This document shows, in pieces, positions 10,191 to 19,415 of a stretch of 31,623 nt of DNA. The stretch is taken from the NCBI GenBank assembly GCA_003427395.1, contig BFEA01000586.1, positions 560,386 through 592,008 of the forward strand, given 5' to 3'. The DNA comes from Chara braunii. Lineage: Eukaryota > Streptophyta > Charophyceae > Charales > Characeae. The stretch's first letter is position 1. Every line of letters starts with the position of its first letter. The position numbers and the translations under genes are program-made. The notes under the pieces are model-generated. The model searched no databases, was not told the origin of the DNA, and saw only the letters and a program-made list of their open reading frames with translations.

Positions 10191-10850
10191 TTACATGTCG
10201 CTTGGTGACATCATGCGATAGGACTAGTCTAAATACTAAAACATGTTACTTGAAAGAGACCCTATTCCGCCTTGCGTCCAGACTTCTACAAAAAAGTCTA
10301 TTCGTCAACCGGGTCTATCTCGACCCTTTCCACAGCAGAAACCCTCGAAACTTCCAAACGTACAGAATCTCCTCACAAAATCGTCTACATTTCGAACCAA
10401 AACTTATTCCAAGGTCGGATTCATAGCATCCGAATCTTCCACGGGTTACCGGACCTTAAATCTGCCACCACTGACGCGTATTATCCTCCTAACGTTTTTT
10501 CAAACCCACTTCTCATAGAACCATGTGTAAGTTCAACACGAGAGAACCAAAGAGGTTGTTGGAAAATCAGAAAAAAAACACCGAAAAAAAAAATCAGAAC
10601 AAATTGAAAATGTTTCCCACCCCTCATATCTTCCAACAGGTGAACACTTCCACCCAATCCGACCATATTCCCCCGCTCTTTTTCGACACGTTTTTCAGCG
10701 CGTTATCGAACCAGCAGTCTGGAAAACCCTTTCTTCGTAACTCCACCTTCAGAGTAAAAGAGGAAAGCACCCTCCATTCCATCCTCAGTGGTCATCACCT
10801 TGGCCCGATGAAGAAACGACGTTATAACGACCATCTTCTACTATTTAGAA

Positions 10851-11545
10851 GAGAAAGCGCAAAAATCATGGAGACTCTGCAGTAACCGGCATCCTTTCAA
10901 CGCCTTCCGTTGGTTTTTGAGGTCCATCGTAGGGGCAAGCTTTGATGTCAAAGAAATGTTTAGCAATTTACCCCATGACTCGGTTTTTGAAGCGGTACGC
11001 TGGATTTCTGACTTCTGGATAAGGGAAGGAACGGTGGGGCTGTTGTTGAAGAAAATGGGGAAAGGTGCGAAGATCAGATTCGGGAAGAAGCAGGAGGGAT
11101 GGTTGGCTTGTAACTTTGATTGGTTAATTGATTTGGTGCAATTTGACTTGTGTCATACCTACATTAGTGTTGCGGGCGTTCTTCTTAGACAGGATGTAGG
11201 TATTCCGATGGGAAAATCATCGAGCCCCGCATTAGCCTGCCTTCTATGTGTCTTTAATGAGTTTACCTTTTTATCTTCTTTGGGCGGAGATCCGTTAAGA
11301 GTTCACGGAATTCGTATGATCGACGATGTGTCAATTTTTGTTAAATACGTCAAAATGAATAACTCGTCGAAGAGCAAGGCTCTGAAAATCATCAAGGTTT
11401 TAAAGGGCTCGTACGATAAAACCTCGTTTTGGAAAGGATAAGCGAGGGGAATTGGTGGGACTTCTTGGGTTGTTTAATTCTAACTACTCCCGAGGAAGGG
11501 AGGGTTGGTTGTGTTGCTATGCACAAAAACCAACGTTTACAAAGT
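10851..11545 (+). pseudogene. Reverse transcriptase core of a Penelope-like element, broken
   Basis: One reading frame is open from about 10851 to 11441. From the TTG at 10917 it reads ...GASFDVKEMFSNLPH..., which is RT motif A with the catalytic Asp at residue 10. This is followed by GIPMGKSSSPALA at residues 95-107 (the motif with the GxPMGxxxSP pattern) and IRMIDDVSIFVKY at 132-144 (the paired catalytic aspartates D136 D137). The DVKxMFxNLPH style and the IPMG pattern fit Penelope-like RTs better than LTR or L1-type RTs. A frameshift near 11441 moves the likely continuation (NWWDFLGCLI ... HKNQRLQS) to another frame, which then runs into a 27-T tract. No ATG start, GIY-YIG domain or intact C-terminus is visible. 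It would copy element RNA into DNA if whole, but this copy is dead. RT identity is firm; the Penelope assignment is moderate. Confidence 0.8.
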
Positions 11546-11571
11546 TTTTTTTTTTTTTTTTTTTTTTTTTT
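11545..11571. repeat. 27-T homopolymer interrupting the RT reading frame
   Basis: An uninterrupted T run directly after the HKNQRLQS-coding sequence. Conserved-looking reading continues on neither side in the same frame, so it is either an insertion, perhaps an inverted poly(A) scar, or a slippage expansion. Confidence 0.8.
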
Positions 11572-12100
11572 GCAGGGACTCTTCTTTCCCCTCGCCATAT
11601 CACGTCGCCAGAGTAGAAATGTTATCAGCTAAGGATCTGGGTCGTTGGGCTTGGTGGGTCCTCGTAGGAGAGAAACGACCCGAACTATGGAGGAAAAAAC
11701 AACTATAGGATTTATCACTGACAAAGCATTACTGACATCAAGACAACGAGTAATATCAAATATACTGCTAGCTGGTTGCCTAGATGCAGATAACGCGTTT
11801 CGGCATATCGCCTTGGTACATCAAAATTTGATCTATTGATTGTCATGTAGCAGATTCTTAGCGATTTCACCAGCAGGAGGTCCCTATATACGCTCTCACA
11901 TTTTTCCCCTTCCACGTTCTTCACGACCCAGTTGCCAATGTTTTCTCAGTCGTGTCTTTCTTTCCTATTTCTATCTCTCAGTTTCCACCTCACCTCTATC
12001 ATCTCTTTCGTTTTTTTCCTCCCGACATTACTCTTTCCGCCGTCCCTCCATCTTAATGATGATATAATTTATTTGTTTTTTCCCTCCCCTTTCTCCCACC

Positions 12101-12105
<5 letters not shown>
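11572..12105. other. Tail of the retroelement and unassigned DNA
   Basis: Possible decayed RT C-terminus up to about 11830 (short open stretches in two frames, no firm motif), then CT-rich sequence leading into a microsatellite. No gene is supported. Confidence 0.35.

Positions 12106-12169
<64 letters not shown>
12106..12169. repeat. (CT)n microsatellite
   Basis: About 30 uninterrupted CT units in a longer pyrimidine-rich stretch (12070-12260). ORFs across it are low-complexity Ser/Leu translations. Confidence 0.97.
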
Positions 12170-12170
<1 letters not shown>

Positions 12171-13667
12171 ACTCCTCTTTTTTTTTTTTTCTCTCTCGCT
12201 CACCCTCTTTCTCTTTCTCTATTTCTCTCTTTCTCTCTCCTCACTCGTTCCCCCCTCCCTCTCTTCCGCAATGAAACTTGTTCGACGCGTTGCATTGTTT
12301 TGAGCACTCAAATCGCTTGTAGGTCGGTTTTTTTAGTATAAACGTTTCGCCTAAGCAATTGTTGGCAAGCACAAGTGTCTCACTTGATGATTATTGTACT
12401 AGTGATACAACTGAAGAATATAGGAGGGTTTTGCTATTTTTCTTTCACTTTATTATTGACATTATAAGAAAACACGATTTTATGCGCTACTATAAGGTGC
12501 CACCATCCTTCTCGTCTCATCCCATCATCTCATCATTACCCCTTCTTTTCTCTTCTCACCTTTTCATTTTCTGTGCGCCCATAATCTTATTTAGTCTTTA
12601 TCGGTTTATCAGTTTTTTCGATCTCTGAGTTGATGCTGATTTTATTTGCATACATTGTGTTTAATTTTCTTTGTTATCGGAGAAACGGTTTATCTGTTAC
12701 TGTACGCCTCACAGGGTGGCGGAAACGCCAGTTCAACGAATGGGCGAGGCAACTTTAGGCGACTTCATATTCAGTTGCACACACGATTTTCACAGTTTGT
12801 TTTCTTTTTATTATTCATCTTTTTCTTCTTCATCGTTCTCTTCTTTTATATTATTTTTTCTTCTACTTTAATTTTTTATTATTTATCATTTTCCTCACGT
12901 AATGTTTCTACTGCTAAATCTAACAAACGGATTAGTGGATCGCCCTGTTTTAGGTAAGAAGGTAAGTGTCGCGTAATCCCGATTTGTTTCTCCATAGCGG
13001 ACGCTGGGTTTAAAAACGGATACAGTAATTGCTATAATTGCGACAGGTATGATAACTATGCTAGGTTGTATCCTTACCCCCTTCATTATGACTCGTACGA
13101 GGTTGGGCCGCAGAGACAAGACTCGTTGTATGTGCAATGACGACCGATGTATGATGCAGCTCAAGCGCCTCGACCCCCCATCTCTTTCTGTCTCTCTACT
13201 CCCTTCTGCACTAACGCTCCCCCTTCCCGCTCCTAATCATTTTCTTGCTCCCCATGCATAAGGATCACAACAATATTTTTTTCAAGCTATGGTTTTCGTG
13301 ACTTCAAGTACAACCATTTCATTCAACAGATAAATTTTCAGAATGATTATTTTATAGTAAAATTATATTCTAAATTTATAATTTTTATTCTATCTTAAAA
13401 AATGTCATTTCAATTTTAAATTTTTTCGTCTTACTTGAAAACTTTCATTCCAAGAATAGGGTATCCCTTCTTATTTGAACTGCATGCTAGAGATGAAATG
13501 AAAGTCTTGATGAGTTGATGAAATATTTTAATTGAACCGTCATTCGAAGTAAGGATTTTCAGTCATAAATAGGTTAATCCAATCTAAATAATAAGATATT
13601 TATTATAGTAGAATAAAAATTTAATTTAAAAAAATCGTAAACTCGTCCTGACTTTCATTCAATCTTG
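12170..13667. other. Pyrimidine-rich then AT-rich unassigned DNA
   Basis: I found no gene or RNA. Short ORFs near 12360-12960 and on the minus strand at 12895-13164 lack recognisable domains. 13300-13660 is strongly AT-rich. Confidence 0.4.
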
Positions 13668-13835
13668 AACAAATAGATATAGCTGAAAGGGAATACTCAT
13701 ATTTATATGGGAACTTATCAAATAAAACTGAAAATTTTAGAATTGGACGAACATTGGAATGATAATGTAAAAATATGAAGTTTTTTTTTTAATGGATTTT
13801 TTTTTTTTTTTTCATTTCTCGTTGGAATTGTTTGT
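13668..13835 (+). repeat. Dispersed repeat Z, copy 1
   Basis: Matches 26868-27040, including an identical stretch gaacttatcaaataaaactg and then gaaaattttaga, and downstream gacgaacatt and gaatgata. It then runs into T-rich sequence in both copies. Element ends are not apparent and nothing is encoded. Confidence 0.75.
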
Positions 13836-14460
13836 TGTTTGCATCTCATGCCATCACGCCATATGAACCGCCACATGACAATTTTGGTGGGGAACAATGG
13901 GTGCAGCTGTAATAGAACGAAAAAAATGGGGTTGGACATTGAGGCAATGATAATTTTGAAGAACATATGGGATGATGGATGGGAAGATAGTGAGCGTAGA
14001 TATAAAGAGGAGGATTGAAGGAATATGGAAGAGTTAATGAGGATTGCTTAGGAAGAGGAACAAAGGAGGTTCGAGATTAATGGAATGAAAAAACTTGAGT
14101 GCGAAATGACATAGAGACGGAGAAGAAAAGTGTCTCAAATAAAATAGTAAAACGGGTTGAAAAAAAGTAGAAAAGGAGGAGAAATCTCCCAAAGAAAAGG
14201 AGAATAATAAAAGTGGTGATTGTGACAATCGTAAATACAATTAAGGTGTTATGACAAATAATTATGCATCACCACAACAGCAAGATGTTGGAAGGTAACG
14301 GATCAACAACTAAGCAACCCCACTTGATATAAGGTTGTTGGACATGAATTAGGATAGTGTCCACAATGCACTAGTGAAGGTTAACGAGTTTACTAATAAT
14401 AAGTATTTGCATTCTGAATGTTCATACGCAGTGGGGCACTGATACTTAGACAATGAGACA
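13836..14460. other. Purine-rich unassigned DNA
   Basis: No gene recognised. The top strand is purine-rich (13980-14220) and the complement gives Ser/Phe-rich ORFs typical of low-complexity sequence. A poly-G run occurs just after, at about 14467-14480. Confidence 0.4.
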
Positions 14461-15250
14461 GGGGAGGGGGGGGGGGGGGGCTTAGAATCTTCAACGTTTT
14501 TATCACTTCAGAATTTTCAAAAGCTTCAACATTCCTACACATTCAGATAAATGGGGATGTCCTTCAAAATTTTCAAAATCTTCAGAATCTTATGCGTTTC
14601 TACACAATCATACAAGAAGACAAGCGCTCGACATTTTGAAAATTATGAAGTGGTAAAAACGGTGAAAATTTTGAATTCCCGTCGCCCAACAGAAGGAGAG
14701 GGGGAGGGACGTTCAAAATCTTCATTATTTTCACCACTTCAGAATTTTCAGAATCTTCACCATTCCTACACACTTGTTCAGAGGGGGGTGTACTTAAGAG
14801 TTTTCAACATCTTCACCACTTCGGCATCTTCATCATTTCTACACACTCAGATAGGGGGGTGGAGGCTGAGTATTCTGAAAATTCTAAAGTGGTGATCACA
14901 CTGAAGATTCTTAACCCCCTCCCCTTGCAAAAACAAAACGGGGGGAAGGGCGGGAGCGGTTCAAAATCTTCACGTTCACTTCATAATTTTCACATTCTTT
15001 AGCATTCCTACACACTTAGGGTTGTACTTTAAATTTTTTGGCATATTCACCACTTTAGAATCTTCAGAATGTTCAGCGTTTCTGTAAACTTAGACAAACG
15101 AGCAAACAATGAAAATTTTGAAGATTTATTCAAAGTAGGGGCATTCAACATTTTCAATACTTTAGAAACCGTTGAAACACGATTTCCGAGAGCTTCAAAA
15201 ACACTGAAAGGTCTCCACTTCAGAATTAGTTTCAGAGAAGATTTAAAGTG
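14461..15250. repeat. TTCAGAATTTTCA-type minisatellite array in both orientations
   Basis: Phrases such as cttcagaattttca, aatcttcaccattcctacac and ttcaccactt(c/t) recur every 40-100 bp, near 14510, 14575, 14740, 14800, 14970 and 15050. Near 14635-14680 and 14870-14910 the same phrases appear inverted (gaaaattatgaagtggta; gaaaattctaaagtggtga). G-rich blocks (gggggagggg types) separate groups of units at 14461, 14698, 14786, 14851 and 14939. Some ORFs run through it but they are by-products. Confidence 0.75.
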
Positions 15251-15907
15251 TCGTTGACCACATGTTCAAAACACAAGATTCTAACGCACCGCAGTTTCAG
15301 GAAATGCTGTCATGTTGGAAGACGATAAAAAACTAAGGTGCGATATAAGATCTGTCTGCCCCGTTTGGCTCGCTCCTCCCTATCCTCCTCCACACCCTTT
15401 CTCGGGACAAACTTCTGCTCCAGAGTGATAACCTCCGGCTTATCCCCCTGCCGTTCCTCCGACCCATCCACCTCGTCATCCACCCTCCCTCCTCCACACA
15501 CAATTAATTAATTTTATCCTTGCAATTTTAGATCCTCAGCCCCCCCTCGCCCTTGTTGTGCTTTCTTGTCATCCTTCCACTCAAACCCCGACTTCAATAA
15601 GAGCAAGAGCGACTACGAAGCCTGATCCATTTTGTTTGCGAAATGGTAACAAGGAAGCGTGATGGACGCAACCACATGTTTGCCTCTGTGGCTCATAATG
15701 GTGCAATGAGACATCCGACTGTAATAACAATCAATGAAGGCACCTCTCAAGATTTCAACTTTTACCTTATTAAGCGTCGTAAAACGCCCACGGTTGCCGC
15801 ACATGCAAGGAGGGTAAAAGAACTAACTTAGCGCCCCCGGTGTGGGTTACGACCACATAACAAACTACCAAGGAGGTGAAAAAGTTAACACACACGCCTT
15901 AAATTCA
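15251..15907. other. Unassigned DNA
   Basis: No supported gene. A 62-codon plus-strand ORF at 15643-15831 and its antisense partner overlap, and neither has a motif that I recognise. Confidence 0.35.
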
Positions 15908-15990
15908 CTTTTTTTTTTCAAGTTGCACGGGGGGAGTTATAGGACTTGGATCCATATCTTGGTACAATAGACACAAAACCCAACCTAAAC
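15908..15990 (-). mobile_element. SINE-like fragment, copy 1
   Basis: On the minus strand a B-box-like phrase (tatggatccaagtcc) is followed about 25 bases later by aacttg and a short A run. The same order (B-box-like phrase, then aacttg plus A run) occurs at 16062-16165, suggesting a small poly(A)-tailed family. No convincing A box. Confidence 0.3.
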
Positions 15991-16061
15991 ATACTCACAC
16001 ACCTATAAAAAATATGCATGTAAGTTAAATGAACTTTCTGTTTTTTAATAAATAGTTATTA

Positions 16062-16165
16062 TTTTTTTTTTTTTCAAGTTCCTCTCCCTTCAATGTCGGA
16101 TTTGAATCCATAACGTGCTTCACCACTCATAAAACCCGCACCACGGGTTGCTAAGAAGTGATGAT
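16062..16165 (-). mobile_element. SINE-like fragment, copy 2
   Basis: On the minus strand: ttagcaacccgtgg (weak A box), then tatggattcaaatccg (good match to the RNA polymerase III B box GGTTCRANTCC), then ggaacttg and about 12 A. This is the layout of a tRNA-derived SINE. The A box is poor and no target duplication was identified. Confidence 0.35.
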
Positions 16166-16218
16166 GAATATATTTTTTTTTTAAATAGTAAATACTTATA
16201 TATATATATATATATATA

Positions 16219-16816
16219 CAGGGTAACCGATATTCGTGACGGTCCGAACGCGCGAACCCAAATGTCCGAACGTATGGGACCCCTTGGAAATGCGTTTGGC
16301 CATTCGGGCTGAACGCGGACAAAAAACAATAAAATAAAAAAAAACATCAAAAACATCTGAGAAAAAAAAATGTTATGGAAAAAAATAAATTAAACAAGAT
16401 TTTTGTGAGCAGTACATCCAAATTCGTTACCAGATTTAAAATAAAAATAAAATACGGAGACCAAATACTAATAATAAAAATAAATAAAAATAAAAGATAA
16501 ATAAATTTAGTGAGTGCGAGAGCATGTTTTTCACACCGCCATCTTTGGCGATTTTTCATTTTCTTTTGGCATAGCTTAATGCCCTGACAATTTACGGATG
16601 TGTACTTGACATAATACAAAACCCGCTAAAAAAGTTTCAAAAAATAATAAAATTTTTTAGACCCCGAACTAAAATCAGAACAAAAACTAAAAAGTGAAAA
16701 AAAATTTGGGCGAGCACATTTTGACACAGGCATATTTGGTGATTTTTAATTCTTATTTGGCTGAGTCAAATGACGTCCAAATTTATAGGCATGTACCTCA
16801 CGTCCTATGTTACACC
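16219..16816 (-). mobile_element. Family X element, inverted and truncated
   Basis: Starts at a TA run (16196-16218) with cagggtaaccgatattcg, which matches the complement of the X right end at 8075. It continues colinearly with the complement of X: ggaccccttgg(a)aatgcgtt, tgttatggaaaaaaataaatt, then two copies of the motif gagcatgttttt...ccgccatctttggcg (16513) and gagcacattttgacacaggc (16706), about 192 bp apart. Similarity stops near catgtacctcacgtc (16793), where a related nested element begins. The left end of X is missing. Confidence 0.8.
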
Positions 16817-17133
16817 GTGTTCACGTTCGGAGGCGAACGTGAACATGTTCGCTTGAACGCGAACAATAGCCCCAAACCCTCCGAGGGCGAACATTAAAAA
16901 AAAAAAAAAAAAAAACATTCTCAGAAAAAATTAAAAAACCGATATGTTATGTAAAATAACAATACAAGCAAATTTTGCCTTGGAGTCATGTTCAAATTCG
17001 TAGCCAATCAAAACCCGATTTTTTTATTATTATTATTTTTTATGAAAAAACATTATGTTCGCCCAAAGATGTTCGCGAGTTGTTCGTCCGAACGTGCGAA
17101 CATGTTCGCGTGAACGTGAAGGGGTGTGAACAC
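16817..17133. mobile_element. X-related element with GTTCGC-rich inverted termini
   Basis: Begins gtgttcacgttcgg and ends ggggtgtgaacac, so the termini share an inverted gtgttcac. Subterminal stretches on both sides contain palindromic gaacatgttcgc and several gttcgc/gcgaac phrases. The AT core (atatgttatgtaaaataaca ... aaattttgcc) is a diverged version of the X core, so this is a related subfamily. It sits at the point where the neighbouring X copy is truncated. No target duplication is clear. Confidence 0.55.
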
Positions 17134-17534
17134 GTTGTCATACCAAATATCCTCACAAGGGTATTTGGCGTGCTTTTTGCAATTCACGCCGGTGCGGCCT
17201 CGGTCGAAGTTAGCGGCTCGCTCGCAGGTGAGAGTTGAACCCTCGTCTGGGAGAGCAGCGCACACTGTGTATCTATGGCGGAGTGCAACCACGCGGTGCT
17301 TGGGTGTGCGAGGTGTTGCAGGCCAGCGGGACACTCGGCCCCTCGCCCCCTTAATTTTTTTGTGTTCCCTCGCCTGTACTTTAAATTTTTATTGTTATTA
17401 TTTTACTAAGGTCTTTGACCCGGTGACCAGTCCCACCGGGGTTGGGCTTGACGGGCCTAGCTTTGCTGCTACATCGCCGGACACGGGGGGCTGTTAAGGC
17501 GGTCAAGTACATTGAGCCACGCCTCTTTCCGATG
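17134..17534. other. GC-rich unassigned DNA
   Basis: No gene recognised. The plus-strand phrase ctcgtctgggagagcagcg near 17241 looks like a tRNA D arm but lacks the rest of a tRNA. This segment leads into ribosomal-RNA-derived sequence. Confidence 0.35.
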
Positions 17535-17655
17535 GGTGATTAGCCTACGAGGCGGAAGAAACATGGATGGCCGGGGTCGTTGTGGGTGCACAGTCCGCCA
17601 CCCGCCATCTGCCATGAGAGGTTCAAGTGTGGGCATGCCCCCTGAGACCCGACGG
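17535..17655 (+). pseudogene. LSU rRNA fragment, duplicated degenerate unit
   Basis: Contains ggtgcacagtccgccacccg and gagaggttcaagtgtgggca, followed by ctgagacccg. This corresponds to the LSU rRNA stretch with GGTGCACCGCCGACC and GGGTTCGAGTGTGAGCATGCC. The same stretch is present in better form at 17740-17815, so this is a partial tandem duplicate with more changes. Confidence 0.55.
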
Positions 17656-17870
17656 ACGGGGAGTTTGATGTGCATGCGAGTCGGTGGAAGTCGGGCCCAC
17701 GAGGAGAAAGAAACTAGGGTGGTGGGGCTCGCTGTGGGGGCACAGTCCGCCACCCACCATCCGCTGGGAGAGGGTCGAGTGTGAGTATACCCGCCAGGGC
17801 CCGCAAGATGGTGAACTATGCCTGAGCTGGCTGGGGCCAGGGGGGGGCCACCGGTGGGAGGCTGCCACAA
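17656..17870 (+). pseudogene. LSU (25S/28S) rRNA fragment, plus strand
   Basis: From gtttgatgtgcatgcgagtc (LSU: GTCTGACATGTGTGCGAGTC) through ggtcgagtgtgagtatacc to agatggtgaactatgcctg, which is identical to one of the most conserved strings in eukaryotic LSU rRNA. After tgagc it drifts (ctggctggggccag for GGGGCGAAGCCAG) but remains alignable to about 17870. Many changes lie at positions normally invariant, so this is a decayed rDNA copy, not a working gene. Identification is from memory of plant and animal LSU sequences. Confidence 0.8.
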
Positions 17871-17894
17871 TTTTGGCTGGGTGGCAGGCTATTC

Positions 17895-18215
17895 CACCAG
17901 TAGGTGAGATTGAACCCGCCCCCACTTCGGCTTGCAAAACTTCTCAATTGAATATTTGCTTCTACCACCAAGATCTGCACCAAGACCCGCTCCACTTGGG
18001 CCCGTGCTGCAGGTTCCGCAACAGGCCCTGCGCCCTTCTACTTACCGCTGTGTAGGAGGAGCCACTACGGCCAAGTGTAGGCCGTGCACTACAGCGCAAT
18101 CCCTTTCGGGACTGATTGGTTCCGACAAGTGAGTTGTTACTCACCCCTTAGCAGATTTCGACTTCAATGACCAGCGTCCTCCTATCTGTACCGGTCGGCC
18201 CATCTTGGCAGCGTC
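17895..18215 (-). pseudogene. LSU (25S/28S) rRNA fragment, minus strand
   Basis: Complementing this stretch gives, in LSU order, gtcattgaagtcgaaatctg, gagtaacaactcacttgtcg, cagtcccgaaagggattgcg, ggcctacacttggccg, ggtgcagatcttggtggtag and aagcaaatattcaattgaga, ending with a diverged form of the GAAGAGGGGAAAGGTTCCATG segment. This is LSU rRNA a few hundred nucleotides downstream of the plus-strand piece at 17656-17870, but in the opposite orientation. The recognisable blocks differ at sites that are almost universally conserved, so it is a relic. Confidence 0.88.
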
Positions 18216-18349
18216 TGGATTAGAGCACAGTGGCACCAAGCAAAGAGAGGAAAACCAGAGAATGAACATGGACGGCATGCTGCGCAGGGGGCATCCGAGG
18301 CAAGAAGAATGCAACAATGGAGAAGAAGCATCTATGGCGGGGCGAAAAG

Positions 18350-18680
18350 AGTGTAACTCGTTCGTTTCTCAATGAAATCAGGCGATAACAGATGCTAGAT
18401 TGGGGTTTTTAGGCCGGGCAAACCGGAATCTAACATTAGTTTCAGTGGAAAGTCAGTAGAATGGGAGATAGAGAAGAAAAGAGGTGCGCGGGAAGATGAA
18501 GGAGGGTGAGGATGGCGAAAGGAAAAAAGAGGTAACTCACTCAATTCTCCATGGAATTGAGCGAGTGAAGATGCGACACGGGGTTTTGAGGAGGGTCGAA
18601 CGCAATGGTAGTATTAGTTTTTGCACTGGGTCGTTAGTGTGTTCGAGATGAGTGGTAGGAGCTGCGCGTGAAGAAAATAC
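18350..18680. repeat. Two diverged tandem units of about 180 bp
   Basis: Similar order in both units: gtaactc(g/a)(t/c)tc, then (c)aatgaaat or gaattgagcg, then aga(t)gc, then ggggtttt, then ggccg or gggtcg, then taacattagttt or tagtattagttt. The second unit contains a near-perfect hairpin, ctcactcaattc / gaattgagcgag (18536-18567). Nothing coding is seen. Confidence 0.5.
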
Positions 18681-19317
18681 GCTTCACAGGGAAACTGTAA
18701 CTTTCGTGTTTCGGGAGAAGATTCATTTTCCTTTTTCTAACTTGTTATTTTCTGCTCGTCATCATGACCCCGGCCTGACTACTGTCCTTTCTGCTCACCG
18801 TTATTGATTAATCTTGAGAAATGCGTTAGCAAGAGTGAGAGAGAAAGAGGCATGAGAAGGGGGGAGGGAATGAACTTACCCGCGTTCTAGTCGAATATTC
18901 ATTCTCATTTTTCTTCGAGTGTAGTTAGTTCCAACTTCGAAGTTACATTCCCCTCCTTTTGCTGCTATCGGGGTCGCGATTGTTATCACGCTGATCAAGG
19001 TTTATCTCGATCATGGTGCATACCTCGGATTCGTTTACTCAAGTCTTGAACGAACCTGGCACGGAAAGCGGCCAAGTGCGCTCGTGACCTGGGGGCTGAG
19101 TAGCGGGCGGAACGAGCGCAGCAAAGAGAGAAAAGTGAGAAGGGGGCGGGGGATCGAAGGGGAGAAAAGAGTCTTTCGTTGCCCCTTCCGTTCGTCTCGT
19201 GGTTTTTTTTTTGTCGCAGCGCGACTGCTTTTTGCTATAACCATCCTCGACTGGTTTTGCCCGTTTTCTCAGACTACGGGCTAGAGTAAACCTGGCCGCT
19301 ACGATGGGTTAGGTGCG
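18681..19317. other. Unassigned DNA before a GA array
   Basis: Purine-rich at 18820-18870 and 19110-19170. No recognisable gene or RNA. Confidence 0.35.
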
Positions 19318-19318
19318 T

Positions 19319-19411
<93 letters not shown>
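19318..19411. repeat. (GA)n microsatellite
   Basis: More than 40 GA units with a few interruptions at the start (aaagacagag). Confidence 0.97.

Positions 19412-19415
<4 letters not shown>

Larger units (their letters stand above)
9891..11830 (+). mobile_element. Penelope-like retroelement, copy 1 (decayed)
   Basis: The first 1000 bp (9891-10890) match 23915-24936 at roughly nine bases in ten, so this is a dispersed repeat. It contains a GAA tract, a hammerhead-like motif on the opposite strand, a long segment without a convincing reading frame, and then the reverse transcriptase core at 10851-11545. Between the two copies most differences in every frame of 10243-10600 change the amino acid, so that stretch is not behaving as selected coding sequence. 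The left edge is the point where both copies begin (caattaatattcctcac). The right edge is uncertain. Confidence 0.7.

Noticed and set aside
10243-10607. Overlapping ORFs in the first half of the retroelement, open in both copies
   Set aside because: Comparing the two copies, nearly all differences are replacement changes in these frames, and one frame has a stop in copy 2. I therefore treat them as non-coding.
14500-14830. Heat-shock-element-like TTC/GAA arrays
   Set aside because: Spacing between TTC and GAA triplets is wrong for an HSE. The pattern comes from a tandem repeat without a nearby gene.
15643-15831. 62-codon plus-strand ORF
   Set aside because: Overlaps a similar-length antisense ORF; not recognisable and not repeated elsewhere in the window.
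17226-17300. Possible tRNA gene (D-arm-like ctgggagagcagcg)
   Set aside because: No matching anticodon arm, T arm or acceptor stem could be placed at proper distances.
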